NCBI GenBank assembly: GCA_963810905.1
Contig: CAWEPG010000005.1
Coordinates: forward strand, 11,428 to 75,427
Origin: CAWBAT01 sp963810905
GTDB lineage: Bacteria > Acidobacteriota > Terriglobia > Versatilivoradales > Versatilivoraceae
DNA: 64,000 bases
Direction: 5' to 3'
Both the position numbers and the translations under genes were made by a program. Positions 1-9,267 of the stretch are shown piece after piece. How positions within the stretch are numbered: the stretch's first letter is position 1; each line of letters begins with the position of its first letter. The notes beneath the pieces were generated by a model. The model did not search any database. It saw only the letters and a list, made by a program, of their open reading frames with translations, and had not been told where the DNA came from.

Positions 1-258
1 GCCACCCAGGTTGACGCCAGGAAGACGACTCTGAAAGAACAGGATGCTCTGGCGTTAGTTCGCGATATCGATGAAATCTATGCCATGAAAGGAAAGAAAA
101 TCCTGCATGTCGACCTCAAGAAAGAGAAGCCTGACAACGCCACATTGGCTGGCATGCTTCTAGGCCCAACCGGAAACTTGCGTGCGCCGACTCTTCGAAA
201 AGGTCGCACCCTTATTGTCGGGTTTGACCCAGAGACCTACACGAAAATACTGCGCTGA
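1..258 (+). CDS. ArsC-family-like protein, C-terminal part (5' end outside window)
   Basis: The frame is open from base 1 to a TGA at 256-258 and gives 85 residues. The tail contains LRAPTLRKGRTLIVGF, which matches my memory of the C-terminus of thioredoxin-fold ArsC/Spx-like proteins annotated as ArsC family (seleno)protein; the early VDARK also fits that fold, where the Cys motif lies further upstream. The redox-active Cys (or Sec) region is not in the window, so activity cannot be judged. The family assignment rests on motif recall only. The following 360 bases are non-coding. Confidence 0.5.
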   Translation, partial: ATQVDARKTTLKEQDALALVRDIDEIYAMKGKKILHVDLKKEKPDNATLAGMLLGPTGNLRAPTLRKGRTLIVGFDPETYTKILR

Positions 259-618
259 CGTCGATTCATTTCCATTCGCATTTAAAGAATTATGATGGCA
301 GCAAGATCAATTCCAACCATGCCCCTGTCCGCCAACTGAAGGCCTACCCTCTTTTCAATGGGCCAGAATGGATTCCGTGCCTGCGGAGGTTTAGAATGAG
401 TTTTTTCCCCTCCGATGGCGGAGGGTGTCGGCCTGAATTGCGGGGCTAACTTGGCCTATTGCATTCATTTAACTGTTGCTTAGTATCGTTTCGACCGATT
501 AGTTATTGTTCGCGCAAAGGGCTGGAAGAGTAACCTCACCCGACCAAAATCGTGTGGCGCGTCTGACGAACGGTTCATTCAATGCAATTTGAAATCACTT
601 TCTAAGGAGCCTATCGTT
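259..618. other. Intergenic region with a small hairpin
   Basis: No convincing gene. A perfect 7-bp stem with a 4-base loop lies at 408-425 (CCCTCCG / CGGAGGG). It is preceded, not followed, by a T-run on the + strand, so it does not look like a terminator for the upstream gene. The promoter of the FAD oxidoreductase probably lies here, but no clear -35/-10 pair stands out. Confidence 0.4.
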
Positions 619-1869
619 TTGTCAAATCCCGAGATTGTAATTATCGGTGGGGGAATTGCTGGCCTCTGCTGTGCCAGACGGCTACACCAAGAAGGCATCC
701 CAAGTTTAATCTTGGAAGGATCCGACTCCATTGGGGGAAGGATTAGGACCGATTCTGTAGACGGATTCTTATTGGATCGTGGTTTTCAAACTCTGCTGAC
801 TTCTTACCCTGAAGCCCAGAAATTCCTGGATTTCCCTTCGCTTGATCTTCACTCCTTCTTTCCCGGCGCTTTGATGCGACTAAACGAGGGCTTCCACAAA
901 CTTTCGGATCCCTGGAAAAGCCCCATGAAGGTAGCCCAGCAACTTTTCTCTTCCGTGGGAAGTCTTCAAGACAAATTGCGGATCGCCAAACTTCGGCGGA
1001 GAGTCCTCTCCGCTTCACTCGACGACCTGCTGACCGCTCCCGAGACGACGACCCTGGCCGCCTTACAAAACAGCGGCTTCAGTCCTGATATCATTGAACA
1101 ATTCTTCAGGCCTTTCTTTGGAGGGGTATTCCTGGAGCCCGACTTGCAGACCTCAAGCCGGCTTTTTCATTTCTTGTTCAGGATGTTCGCCACCGGAAAG
1201 GCCTCATTACCCGCATTGGGAATGGAAAGGATTCCGCAATCGATAGCCTCAGGATTGCCCCAAGGCTCCATTCTGGTTGATGCCCGGGTCTCCAAGATTG
1301 AGGCTTCTGGAGTAATTTTGGAGGCTGGAGAACGAATTCCAGCCAAGACTGTTGTCGTTGCCACCGAGGGACCCCAGGCCGCACGTCTGCTGAGCCAAAT
1401 ACCTCGGCCCACTTCGCGCAGTGTCACGTGCCTCTATTTTGCAGCCGATAAATCGCCGTTGACGGAACCGATCCTGGTTGTTAACAGCACCGGTAAAGGT
1501 CCGATCAATCATTTCTGCGTTCCCAGCCAAATCGCTCCAAGTTATGCTCCCTCAGGTGCCTTCCTGCTGTCCGTTACGGTGTTGGGGAAACAAAAGCAGC
1601 ACTATGAACCATTGGAGACGGCCGTCAGGACACAGCTATACGAGTGGTTTGGATCGGAATCTCTCGGCTGGAAGCATCTTAAAACTTACAATATCCTTCA
1701 CGCTCTCCCCACCCAAGAGCCTCCCACGACGACTTCTTTAACCCGTACCAGCCAGTTAAATCGTGGGCTTTACATTTGTGGAGATTACACCGACATCGCT
1801 TCAATCAACGGCGCAATGGCGTCTGGTCGTCGGGCAGCGGAAGCCATAATACAAGACTTGCGTCAATGA
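619..1869 (+). CDS. FAD-dependent amine oxidase / protoporphyrinogen oxidase-like protein
   Basis: A 416-residue flavoprotein. Residues about 5-20 hold the Rossmann dinucleotide motif (IIGGGIAGLCCARR), followed by the ExxxxxGGRIRT element typical of amine oxidases, HemY-like oxidases and phytoene desaturases. The C-terminus has the second FAD contact (ICGDYTDIASINGAMASGRRAAE). I chose TTG at 619 because AAGGAG at 604-609 sits 9 bases upstream; an in-frame TTG at 589 has no such site. Substrate cannot be told from sequence: carotenoid, porphyrin or amine oxidation are all possible. It converges with the radical SAM gene on the other strand. Confidence 0.8.
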   Translation: MSNPEIVIIGGGIAGLCCARRLHQEGIPSLILEGSDSIGGRIRTDSVDGFLLDRGFQTLLTSYPEAQKFLDFPSLDLHSFFPGALMRLNEGFHKLSDPWKSPMKVAQQLFSSVGSLQDKLRIAKLRRRVLSASLDDLLTAPETTTLAALQNSGFSPDIIEQFFRPFFGGVFLEPDLQTSSRLFHFLFRMFATGKASLPALGMERIPQSIASGLPQGSILVDARVSKIEASGVILEAGERIPAKTVVVATEGPQAARLLSQIPRPTSRSVTCLYFAADKSPLTEPILVVNSTGKGPINHFCVPSQIAPSYAPSGAFLLSVTVLGKQKQHYEPLETAVRTQLYEWFGSESLGWKHLKTYNILHALPTQEPPTTTSLTRTSQLNRGLYICGDYTDIASINGAMASGRRAAEAIIQDLRQ

Positions 1870-2005
1870 ACAACCATGGCGATTACTCCGCACGCCGGCG
1901 AAAGCTGTCCGTCGCAACGGAGAACGGCAATGCAGGCGATGCCATTGGAGGCGCAGCTTGCCCCAGTCTTCAACCGGCAATTACTGAACAGGATTCAAAA
2001 ACGGG

Positions 2006-4018
2006 CTAAAACTCGTCAGGGTTTACTCGAGGGAAGCGTCCAAAATAAAGAGCATGAGCAAAGAGGGCTGTTACCTGAAAATCCAACCAAAGGTTTGTTA
2101 CGAAACGCATGGGTGAGAGGCCGAAGATACTGCGCCGTTGGAATCGATCGATGATGCGCATCCAATTACGATTGATATCTTCGCGGGTGTAAACAAGCTG
2201 CGTGGCGTAATATAAGTTCCATTTCTGCCAGTATAAAAAGACTTTAGAAGGCACTTTCATGGCCGGCAAATGGGTTCGCGCACGTTGGTACGCCAATTGG
2301 AGTTCCGCAACCGTCAGGCGCCTCTCCACAGAAGCGTAAACCCGGCGCAACTCTTCCGACAAAACTTGTTCCGCCGCGCTGCGGGGTCGAGTCTGGATCC
2401 ACAGTTCCTGCATTTCCCAAATCAGTTTAATCATCCCCTTGAAATAAGTACTCAGTTCATGGAAACGCGTTCTCGAAAATGCCCAGAAACCAGGGGCCAC
2501 GACTCCGCTTCGCATGGCGCTCCGGCTCTTCTTTCGCAGGAAACCTGCCATCATGGGATGACGCTTTTCCAACAGCGAGGCATTCTTGTACCAGATGAAG
2601 TTCTTCATGATGTTCCAGTAATTCCGGGCAGAGGCTTTTGAGAGAACACGCTTCATATTCTCGAAACTGTAGAAGGTTTCCCAAGCTTCGTCGTAGAGGC
2701 GCCGGAGTGAACCAGGCTCTGGAAAATTTGCGAAATTCATGAGCTCATGCATGGAATCATACTTATTGTAATCCGGATCCATGTATTCGCCCCGTTTCAC
2801 CATTTCCTGATGGTCACGGGAACCTGGTAGGGGAATCAGAATAAAAAAGGAGGCTTGCTCAACTTTGATTTCATGCATCAACTTCTGGAAGTCCGCGCGC
2901 AAGGATTCCGCCGTATCGTGCGGAAATCCGAGGATAAATCCCACATGCGTCGCGATCTCGGCATCATGCCAGGCCTGGATGAGATTAACATAGTCACTGG
3001 CCTTGTTCTGAGTCTTGCCGGCATCTTTCAAGCTCATCGGGTTGATGCTTTCCATTCCAATAAAAACCTGTGTGCAGCCCGCCTGCCGGGCCTTGGCCAC
3101 AAAATTCGGAATCTTGTAGGAAAGCACATCCACCTGCATCATGAACTGAACCTTAATTTGCTCCTTTTCTCGAAGAGCAATCAGAGCGTCGAAGATGGAT
3201 TCCCAAGCCGTGTTGCGAGCAAAATTATCGTCCGTAAAAAAATAGAAATTCACTCGACGGCGGCGCCAATTTTCCCGCAGGGCTTCCGCGATGGCTTCCG
3301 CTGACCGAACCCGCATCTTGCGTCCCTGAACATTGATAATCGTACAGAAACTGCAGTTAAACGGACAACCTCTCCCGCAATCAATGGTCCCGTAGTTGGA
3401 GGCCATGAAGCGCTTCATGAGTCGCTTGTCGACCAGCGGAATCGGTTGATAGCGCAAATCCGGGCTATCACTCACAAAATCATAAAGTGGTTTTAGTTGG
3501 CCATTCACCGCGTCACTCAATAATCCAGACCAAGTCTCTTCCACTTCGCCTTTGACAATCGTAACCCCTTCGTCCATCAGAGATTGAATATCGTCCGGGA
3601 TGCCGGGAATCATCGAGAGCAGACCGCTGACATGAAATCCGCCAATTAGCACCGTGATTCCGGCAGCTCTAAAATTCCTGGCCAGGTCGGAAGCACGAGG
3701 GAATTGATTACTCTGCACTCCCACGAGGCAAACAATGACTTGCTGATTCTTGTTCCGGGCCGACTGGCAGATTTTCTTCACGGGAATCTTCTGAACGGTC
3801 TCATCGAAGAGATGCACATTCAACTCGAGGTGATCTCCGAGGGACTTATTCCGGATCACATCTTCGGTCAGAGCGGCCAAACAATTCAGCGTGTTCGAGG
3901 GCAACACCCCTCGAAAATAAGTCACGACATAACCGTCATCATCATAGTTGGAGGGCTTGATCAGATACAGCTGAACCAAGCGAGTTGGAGTAGAGGTCAT
4001 GAGTGAACGCTTAAACAT
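2006..4018 (-). CDS. B12-binding-type radical SAM protein
   Basis: 670 residues. Residues about 60-190 resemble a cobalamin-binding alpha/beta domain (VIVCLVGVQ, then VLIGGFHVSG). The radical SAM cluster motif is C218-x3-C222-x2-C225 within GCPFNCSFCTI, followed by the usual barrel with FTDDNFARN and FIGMESINP. The last 230 residues are a less conserved helical tail. Such enzymes do methyl transfers or ring rearrangements in lipid or cofactor synthesis; no substrate can be assigned. The ATG at 4018 has AGGAGAG just upstream. It is transcribed alone; a 9-bp dyad lies 84 bases upstream of its start. Confidence 0.85.
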   Translation of the reverse strand: MFKRSLMTSTPTRLVQLYLIKPSNYDDDGYVVTYFRGVLPSNTLNCLAALTEDVIRNKSLGDHLELNVHLFDETVQKIPVKKICQSARNKNQQVIVCLVGVQSNQFPRASDLARNFRAAGITVLIGGFHVSGLLSMIPGIPDDIQSLMDEGVTIVKGEVEETWSGLLSDAVNGQLKPLYDFVSDSPDLRYQPIPLVDKRLMKRFMASNYGTIDCGRGCPFNCSFCTIINVQGRKMRVRSAEAIAEALRENWRRRRVNFYFFTDDNFARNTAWESIFDALIALREKEQIKVQFMMQVDVLSYKIPNFVAKARQAGCTQVFIGMESINPMSLKDAGKTQNKASDYVNLIQAWHDAEIATHVGFILGFPHDTAESLRADFQKLMHEIKVEQASFFILIPLPGSRDHQEMVKRGEYMDPDYNKYDSMHELMNFANFPEPGSLRRLYDEAWETFYSFENMKRVLSKASARNYWNIMKNFIWYKNASLLEKRHPMMAGFLRKKSRSAMRSGVVAPGFWAFSRTRFHELSTYFKGMIKLIWEMQELWIQTRPRSAAEQVLSEELRRVYASVERRLTVAELQLAYQRARTHLPAMKVPSKVFLYWQKWNLYYATQLVYTREDINRNWMRIIDRFQRRSIFGLSPMRFVTNLWLDFQVTALFAHALYFGRFPRVNPDEF

Positions 4019-4101
4019 TTGGACTCTCCTGGCAATCGATGGGAAACCATCAAAAGGAAGGTGAGAACTGGTTTACTATTCGGTTATTGGCCCGAGCGAA
4101 A

Positions 4102-4125
4102 GAGTTATCGAGGGAACGATAACTC
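4102..4125. promoter_or_regulatory. Perfect inverted repeat upstream of the radical SAM gene
   Basis: GAGTTATCG and CGATAACTC form a perfect 9-bp dyad around a 6-base centre. It lies about 84 bases before the start of the radical SAM gene (minus strand) and has no T-run on either side, so an operator is more likely than a terminator. No regulator can be assigned. Confidence 0.3.
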
Positions 4126-4299
4126 AAGAAGATATAAATTCAAGGACAAAATACCAGATTTACCGTTTCTAGAGAATCGAAATCGCCGATCAGAGTCTTC
4201 GCCTAGAATAATAATACCGTTGTTTGAACTCGGTTTCAGAAGCTCTGAAATGAGTCTGTGTCACCCGACGTCATTTTGGTTGTTTTCAGAGTCCCACCA

Positions 4300-4647
4300 T
4301 TACGATCGAATAAGCGTCAGGATCATTTTGAAACGTTTCACTGCTTTGAGGGCATGGGGCACATTGGCTGGCATGATCATCATCTCCCCTTCCCTGAGTT
4401 GAAAAGGTTTTCCTGCAATGAGGATCTCGGCCTGCCCGTCCAACAGATAAACTAAGGCATCAAATGGCGCAGTATGCTCACTGAGTCCTTGGCCTTCGTC
4501 GAAAGCAAATAGAGTGACGGTCCCCGTTTTACTCTTAATGATCTCCCGGCTCACGACTGAGCCTTCCTGATATCCAACCCATTCCAAAGCTTTGGCCACC
4601 TGCGCCACGAGAGTTTTCGCTTGAGAAGCTTCTTGAGTTGGTTCCAT
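4300..4647 (-). CDS. Cupin-domain protein
   Basis: 115 residues, the length of a single-domain small cupin. Motif 1 is around H58 (GLSEHTAPFDALVYLLDG) and motif 2 ends PANVPHAL with H98. The second and third usual metal ligands of motif 1 are not obvious, so a metal centre may be reduced or absent. The N-terminal 40 residues are an alpha-helical extension. The ATG at 4647 is preceded by AGGAG. Small cupins of this type commonly bind small ligands or act as detoxifying or regulatory proteins; no specific role can be given. It stands alone. Confidence 0.8.
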   Translation of the reverse strand: MEPTQEASQAKTLVAQVAKALEWVGYQEGSVVSREIIKSKTGTVTLFAFDEGQGLSEHTAPFDALVYLLDGQAEILIAGKPFQLREGEMMIMPANVPHALKAVKRFKMILTLIRS

Positions 4648-5082
4648 ATTTCAATCTCCTAAATCATCGCAAACTGCCAATACTCTATGATTTGCCAACG
4701 ATTCGTGCACTAGTAATTGTGCAATCGGCATCGATGAGAGCTAACTGTTGTGTATTCTGGGAATTTAGAACCATTGCCCGCTGAACCGGAATTGCTCAAG
4801 ATTATTCACGTTTCCGATTGAAAAAACACAAAAACCTGCTGATTGTAAAGTTTTTGTTTGCATTTCGGCACAGGATTCGATAGATTGTGATTGGCTTAAT
4901 CAGTTTTTGTGATCTCAAGAGTAACCAGCAGGCCACAGAATCTTCGATTTTGTGGCCTTTTTTTAGTTTACGGCGGTTATGGAACATTGCTTGATGCAGG
5001 TTGAATTAATTGCCGGGCCTGAGTTCTCAAAGACGATGACAGCACAATCTAAACATAATTCAGTAAAGGATAGAAAAACAGT
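4648..5082. other. Long intergenic region upstream of the cold-shock gene
   Basis: No protein gene is supported. The region contains a strong + strand terminator at 4930-4964, and CCTGCTG at 4835-4841 is complementary to CAGCAGG at 4926-4932, which overlaps the start of the terminator stem. It may therefore encode a short RNA ending near 4964, or be the first part of a regulated leader of the cold-shock gene whose ATG is at 5083. Confidence 0.4.
4930..4964 (+). terminator. Rho-independent terminator between an unknown transcript and the csp gene
   Basis: Arms 4930-4942 and 4946-4958 pair over 13 bp with a single G-U, closing a TTC loop, and are followed by a run of T at 4959-4964. It terminates + strand transcription, yet no + strand ORF precedes it, which implies an unannotated RNA or an attenuated leader. 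Confidence 0.8.
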
Positions 5083-5286
5083 ATGAGAGAACAAGGTATC
5101 GTCAAGTGGTTCAACAATGAGAAGGGCTACGGATTCATCCAACGTGCATCCGGCGCCGACGTATTCGTCCACCACACAGCCATCCAGGAACAAGGATATA
5201 AGTCCCTGAATGAAGGGCAGGCCGTGGAGTTTACAGTGAATAACGGCCCTAAAGGATTGCAGGCTGCCGAAGTGGTGAAGATCTAA
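5083..5286 (+). CDS. csp: Cold-shock domain protein, CspA family
   Basis: 67 residues, one complete cold-shock domain. RNP1 is KGYGFIQ (14-20) and RNP2 is VFVHH (27-31), the aromatic surface that binds single-stranded RNA and DNA. The protein starts MREQGIVKWFNNEKG as family members do. Roles are RNA chaperoning and transcription antitermination. The 119 bases between the upstream terminator and the ATG could form the long 5' leader typical of cold-induced csp genes. A strong terminator follows 20 bases after the stop. Confidence 0.95.
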   Translation: MREQGIVKWFNNEKGYGFIQRASGADVFVHHTAIQEQGYKSLNEGQAVEFTVNNGPKGLQAAEVVKI

Positions 5287-5305
5287 TCTGAATCACGAAC
5301 CTTCA

Positions 5306-5342
5306 CGGGAAACCCCATTCATCCGGGTTTCCCGTTTTTTTT
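5306..5342 (+). terminator. Rho-independent terminator of the csp gene
   Basis: A perfect 10-bp stem (5306-5315 with 5325-5334, CGGGAAACCC / GGGTTTCCCG), a 9-base loop and an 8-base T-run at 5335-5342. It sits directly after the cold-shock gene. Confidence 0.92.
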
Positions 5343-5471
5343 ACTGACTTTCACTTCCCATGACGCTCGGAAAGGATTTCCTCAGTGACGATTCAATTTC
5401 TGGGCACCCATCAGATTCTCACTTCCCGCATCTACAGCTTTCGAGTGATTAGTACGCTTCGGGAGGAGAGG

Positions 5472-5699
5472 ATGATTGAATTTTCGATTGCGAATCAATT
5501 GGTCGTGGACAACAAATTCAAGATTCAAGATCTCCCGGATCTTTGCTTTGCCCGGTTGAAAAACGAACTCAGCCTCGAAAGCGAAGAGAATGTTCTTCCC
5601 TCTGGCCTGTGTGTCACAGATTCAGAGTTAAAAAAGTATCTGGAATTGCATTACCCGGCAAAAGTAAAACGCAACCCTGCTCTCAACCCTGAATCTTAG
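5472..5699 (+). CDS. Small hypothetical protein
   Basis: 75 residues, acidic to neutral, mostly helical by composition, with no signal peptide and no motif I recognise (…LPDLCFARLKNELS…, …ELKKYLELHYPAKVK…). The frame is open further upstream to 5385, but the ATG at 5472 follows a strong GGGAGGAGAGG, so I place the start there. It follows the csp terminator and so is transcribed separately. Function unknown. Confidence 0.55.
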   Translation: MIEFSIANQLVVDNKFKIQDLPDLCFARLKNELSLESEENVLPSGLCVTDSELKKYLELHYPAKVKRNPALNPES

Positions 5700-6179
5700 T
5701 TCTGTCCTTCTCACTGTCCTGCCGTTCTTACCACACTCACAATTCTTCCAAACATGACATTTAGTGGAACCCCTTCGAGTCATGCGGAGACAACGACCCT
5801 ACGATATGACGTGGTGTGGTGTTATCATGAGCGTGTCATTGAACACTCCCGATGCAGCTTCAACTACTTAAAGCCTTAGTGGGCACTCCAAAAGACCTGG
5901 ATTTCACACTTACCCCTCAAGCGGAATAGGAACGTTGGTTGACTGCGTAACATCGCAAAATATCATGAAGCCCCACTGGTTTCGAAGGAAAGCAGAAAAT
6001 AAGAAGGCAGGAAAAAGGCCGGTCAAAATTGCGTTCACAGAATTGGAAGATGAGACAATGGCAAAACAGCAACGATCCCTTTCAGATCTCGTGGCAACTT
6101 ATTCCTTCAAAGTTTCGACCCAAAAACTTCCCATTCTCAACGAGGCTTGAATGCTTTCGGCTAACGCACTAGTTTCCGT
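5700..6179. other. Intergenic region with a doubtful small ORF
   Basis: An ORF at 5965-6150 on the + strand would give 61 residues rich in Lys and Arg at its start, but has no ribosome binding site and no recognisable motif. I see no terminator or repeat. Coding potential is weak. Confidence 0.25.
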
Positions 6180-6494
6180 CTAAGTCTTGATTTCAAAACC
6201 GGCAATATAGGCCTTTAACAAGGAGCGGGTGCGTTCCCGATCATTCATGGAGTTTGAATTCCTTCGGCGTTCCTTGAGTAAACCCTTTTCAAAAAGAATC
6301 CGGACCACAGTTTGTTGATCCACGTTCTGGATTTTTGAGATCTCGCGAATCGACTGCCGCTGATTGAGGAAGAGATTGCATATTTCATTTTTCTTCGCTT
6401 TCACTGGGTCCGAAAGAGCTAGACTCGATGGACTGGCTAAGTCCTCTTTGCGTTTCTGGAGTTTTTCTTCCTTTGCGAGCTTATACTGTCCCAT
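6180..6494 (-). CDS. Small helix-turn-helix-like protein, paralogue of the protein at 48046
   Basis: 104 residues. After a basic N-terminus, residues about 36-78 read as a helical DNA-binding-like unit (ICNLFLNQRQSIREISK, then QQTVVRILFEKGLLKERR), where hydrophobic spacing and SIREISK resemble an HTH. The same unit, ICNLF.N...SI then V..L..KG and RR, occurs in the 103-residue protein at 48046-48357, so this is a two-member family in this window. The ATG at 6494 has GGGAGGG upstream. It is transcribed alone. A transcription regulator is the likeliest role; the target is unknown. Confidence 0.6.
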   Translation of the reverse strand: MGQYKLAKEEKLQKRKEDLASPSSLALSDPVKAKKNEICNLFLNQRQSIREISKIQNVDQQTVVRILFEKGLLKERRRNSNSMNDRERTRSLLKAYIAGFEIKT

Positions 6495-6725
6495 GTGTCC
6501 CTCCCCAAGCTCAATTCAATTGTTTCTATTTGGTCGAGTCGAATGTGTGCCAAGTATTGCCGAATACCGCGCGAACCTGAGTTAATTTTAGGATAGCACG
6601 AGTTCGAGACTTTGCAAGCGGCTCGAGTTAAGGTAGATCAAGAGTGAAAATGGCCGGATCACTTATCTGCGAAGAAAACCCGACATCCCGGAGGGCTTAT
6701 CGAAAACTCCCAGCGGCTCAACGGT

Positions 6726-8807
6726 TTAAGGAAGGGCAAAAGCAATGTATTGGCTGCCTGAAGGCCTTCCCCTGCCCCCTCCAGCTGCAATCACCACATA
6801 CTGGCGGCCGTTGACCTCATAGGTTGCCGGGGTGGCATTGCCGGCAAAAGGCAAAGGCGTTTCCCAGAGTAACTTTCCGGTCAGCTTGTCGAAGGCACGA
6901 AATTTGCTGTCGAATTGCGTCGCTCCAATGAAGAATAGGCCACCAGCGGTCACGATTCCCCCCCCATGATTGGTGCTCCCTGTGTCCTTGATGCCCTGAG
7001 CGACTAGTTCGGGGTACTCACCGAACGGAATCTTCCAGACGAACTCTCCCGTGTCTAGATGGATCGCACTCAAGCTTCCCCATGGCGGAGTGATTGCTGG
7101 GTAACCGTCGGGATCGGTAAATTGATTGTATCCATCGAAGGTGTATTTCAATTCGATGGGGGGCTTGAAGCCGCTTTCTATATCCACTTCCCGGTCTTCT
7201 CCTTTGAGAAGAAAAGCAGCCAAAGCTCGCACTGCCGGCTCGCCAAGTGAAGCAAACGCAGGCATTCGCCCGCCCCCATTGGAAATGAATTGGGTCATTT
7301 GATCTTCCGTGAGACGGCCTGCCAATTTGTCCAAGGCGGGAAACTCAGGAGGAGATCCCTTTCGGTCGGGCTTGTGACAGCTGGCGCATTGGCTTAAGTA
7401 AATCTGCGCGGCCTGGTCTCGCTTCTTCATGCCGATGGCCGGTACCAGCCGGAGAATCCAGGCCACCTCATTCGCATTCACATAGTAAAGATGAGTCTCC
7501 GGGTCGTATGCTTCGCCACCCCATTCCGCTCCTCCCGAAAAGCCTGGGAAAACAATCGTGCCCTGGGTGCTTGCTGGAGTGAAACGACCGCCGAAGTTGA
7601 GTTGACGGAGCCTTTCCAGCGCCGCCATGTGAGCCGATTCGGTACGGGTGGTGACCATCGCTTCCGTCATCTCTTGCCGGACGAACGGCGCAGGCTTCAA
7701 CGAAAACCGTTGCGTTTTTGAAAGCAGTTCTCCTTCCATGCCGGAAACTGGCACCGGACGCTCTTCAGACGGAAACAGGCTCTCCCCTGTTTCCCGATTC
7801 AGTACGTAGATGAAACCGTCTTTACCTGCCTGCACAACTACGTCAATCAATTTCCCGTTGTGCTTTACTGTGGCAAGCAGCGGCGCGGTTGGGAAATCTA
7901 GATCCCAGGTATCATGCTTGACGGCCTGAAAATGCCATTTTCGCTTCCCGGTGGCAGCATCCAAGCAAATCATGCTGTTTGCGAATAGATTGTCTCCATG
8001 ACGATCTGCCCCATAGAAGTCAAAAGCAGCCGATCCGGTCGGCACAAACACCAGCCCTCGATCGTGATCCACTGTCATTCCAGCCCAGTTGTTCGCTCCT
8101 CCGCTGTATTTCCATGCATCTGGAGGCCAGGTGTCATAGCCAAATTCTCCCGCCCTCGGAATGGTGTGAAAGGTCCAGCGCAGTTTGCCCGTACGCACGT
8201 CATAGGAACGGATATCCCCCGGTGTCGACGGCAGTGCCTCGGGAACGGCACTCCCCAGGATTAACAGGTCACGATAAATCACCCCGGGGGTGCTGGAACT
8301 GATTTTGACGGGAATCGGTATGTCTTTGAAGGCATCCCGCAAATCGACAACTCCATTCTGGCCAAACGCTTGGTCAAGTTTTCCTGTCCGAGCATCGAGA
8401 GAGATCAAATCACTATTTAAAGTCACCAAAATACGTGCCTGCTTCCCATCCGTCCAATAGGTCACCCCTCGGTTTACGGGATATTGGCCTTTGGCTCCAT
8501 TGAGCCCATCATAGTTCCAGATCAATTTCCCCGTAGCCGCGTTTAACGCGATTACCCGCAGAGTCGTCGTCGTGGCATAGAGAACGCCATCGATGATTAT
8601 GGGATTACACTCGATGGTGGATCCCTCGTAAGCGTCGCCGCTATCATAGGTCCAGGCTACTTTGAGTTGACGAACATTCCCTCTATGGATTTGATCGAGC
8701 GAAGAATAGTGGATGTTTCCCGGCCCACCTCCAAAACTTTCCCACCGCGAATATTGATCTCCCGCCAGCAAACTCATCGAGCAGAGAAAAAACAAGAAAA
8801 TCCGCAT
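6726..8807 (-). CDS. Secreted PQQ-dependent dehydrogenase with inserted cytochrome c domain
   Basis: 693 residues with a short signal peptide (hydrophobic residues 1-16). The sequence is a PQQ beta-propeller of the quinoprotein alcohol/glucose dehydrogenase type, with repeated LDAxTGKxxW blades. Between the N-terminal propeller and its last blades lies a c-type haem domain: C474-A-S-C477-H478, with a candidate Met ligand in GGGRMPAF. The chain then returns to the propeller (GSLSAIHLDTGEFVWK, GGLFFIGAT) and ends in the usual ATYEVNGRQYVVIAAGGG. It should oxidise an alcohol or sugar in the periplasm and pass electrons to its own haem. No pqq synthesis genes are nearby. GAGGT precedes the ATG. 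Confidence 0.9.
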   Translation of the reverse strand: MRIFLFFLCSMSLLAGDQYSRWESFGGGPGNIHYSSLDQIHRGNVRQLKVAWTYDSGDAYEGSTIECNPIIIDGVLYATTTTLRVIALNAATGKLIWNYDGLNGAKGQYPVNRGVTYWTDGKQARILVTLNSDLISLDARTGKLDQAFGQNGVVDLRDAFKDIPIPVKISSSTPGVIYRDLLILGSAVPEALPSTPGDIRSYDVRTGKLRWTFHTIPRAGEFGYDTWPPDAWKYSGGANNWAGMTVDHDRGLVFVPTGSAAFDFYGADRHGDNLFANSMICLDAATGKRKWHFQAVKHDTWDLDFPTAPLLATVKHNGKLIDVVVQAGKDGFIYVLNRETGESLFPSEERPVPVSGMEGELLSKTQRFSLKPAPFVRQEMTEAMVTTRTESAHMAALERLRQLNFGGRFTPASTQGTIVFPGFSGGAEWGGEAYDPETHLYYVNANEVAWILRLVPAIGMKKRDQAAQIYLSQCASCHKPDRKGSPPEFPALDKLAGRLTEDQMTQFISNGGGRMPAFASLGEPAVRALAAFLLKGEDREVDIESGFKPPIELKYTFDGYNQFTDPDGYPAITPPWGSLSAIHLDTGEFVWKIPFGEYPELVAQGIKDTGSTNHGGGIVTAGGLFFIGATQFDSKFRAFDKLTGKLLWETPLPFAGNATPATYEVNGRQYVVIAAGGGRGRPSGSQYIAFALP

Positions 8808-9080
8808 GAATGACCTCGATTCTCTAACGGACCTATAAGATTGACTATGAATGCGACAAGAAACTTTTAAGAATGACTAAATGCACTGGATGCGCGAGAT
8901 AATTCCAACCTATTTTTGGATCGAAAAACTAGCATTATTGCCGGGCAAAAACAAGCGCTAACACAATCGCTGGCCTTTCAAATTGATTCCTTCAATTCAA
9001 CAGTCTGATGGGGAGCATGTTGCAAGAGCCTGTTGAGTACATAGCGCGGTTCAATTGGATGGTGGGTACGACTTAAAGAT

Positions 9081-9174
9081 TGGCGGAGAGGGCGGGATTC
9101 GAACCCGCGTGGGAGTGTTTAGCCCCCAAACCGCTTTCGAGGCGGCCCCGTTACGACCACTTCGGTACCTCTCC
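9081..9174 (-). tRNA. tRNA-Ser(CGA)
   Basis: Read on the minus strand. The acceptor arms GGAGAGG (9174-9168) and CCTCTCC (9091-9085) pair perfectly; the discriminator G is at 9084 and CCA is encoded (9083-9081). The anticodon loop CTCGAAA lies between GCCGC and GCGGT and gives anticodon CGA (codon UCG). The long variable arm and a T-arm with GTTCGAATC confirm a class II serine tRNA. Confidence 0.95.
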
Positions 9175-9267
9175 GTGGGATGAGAGAGCGGAAATTAGGA
9201 ATACGAGATGACAAAGAGCTGATGGGCAAAAGAGCGAAGAAACGAGTTTATTGGAATTTGTCAAAAA

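Noticed and set aside
408..425. Perfect 7-bp hairpin as a terminator of the ArsC-like gene
   Set aside because: The T-run lies before the stem on the + strand and there is none after it on either strand.
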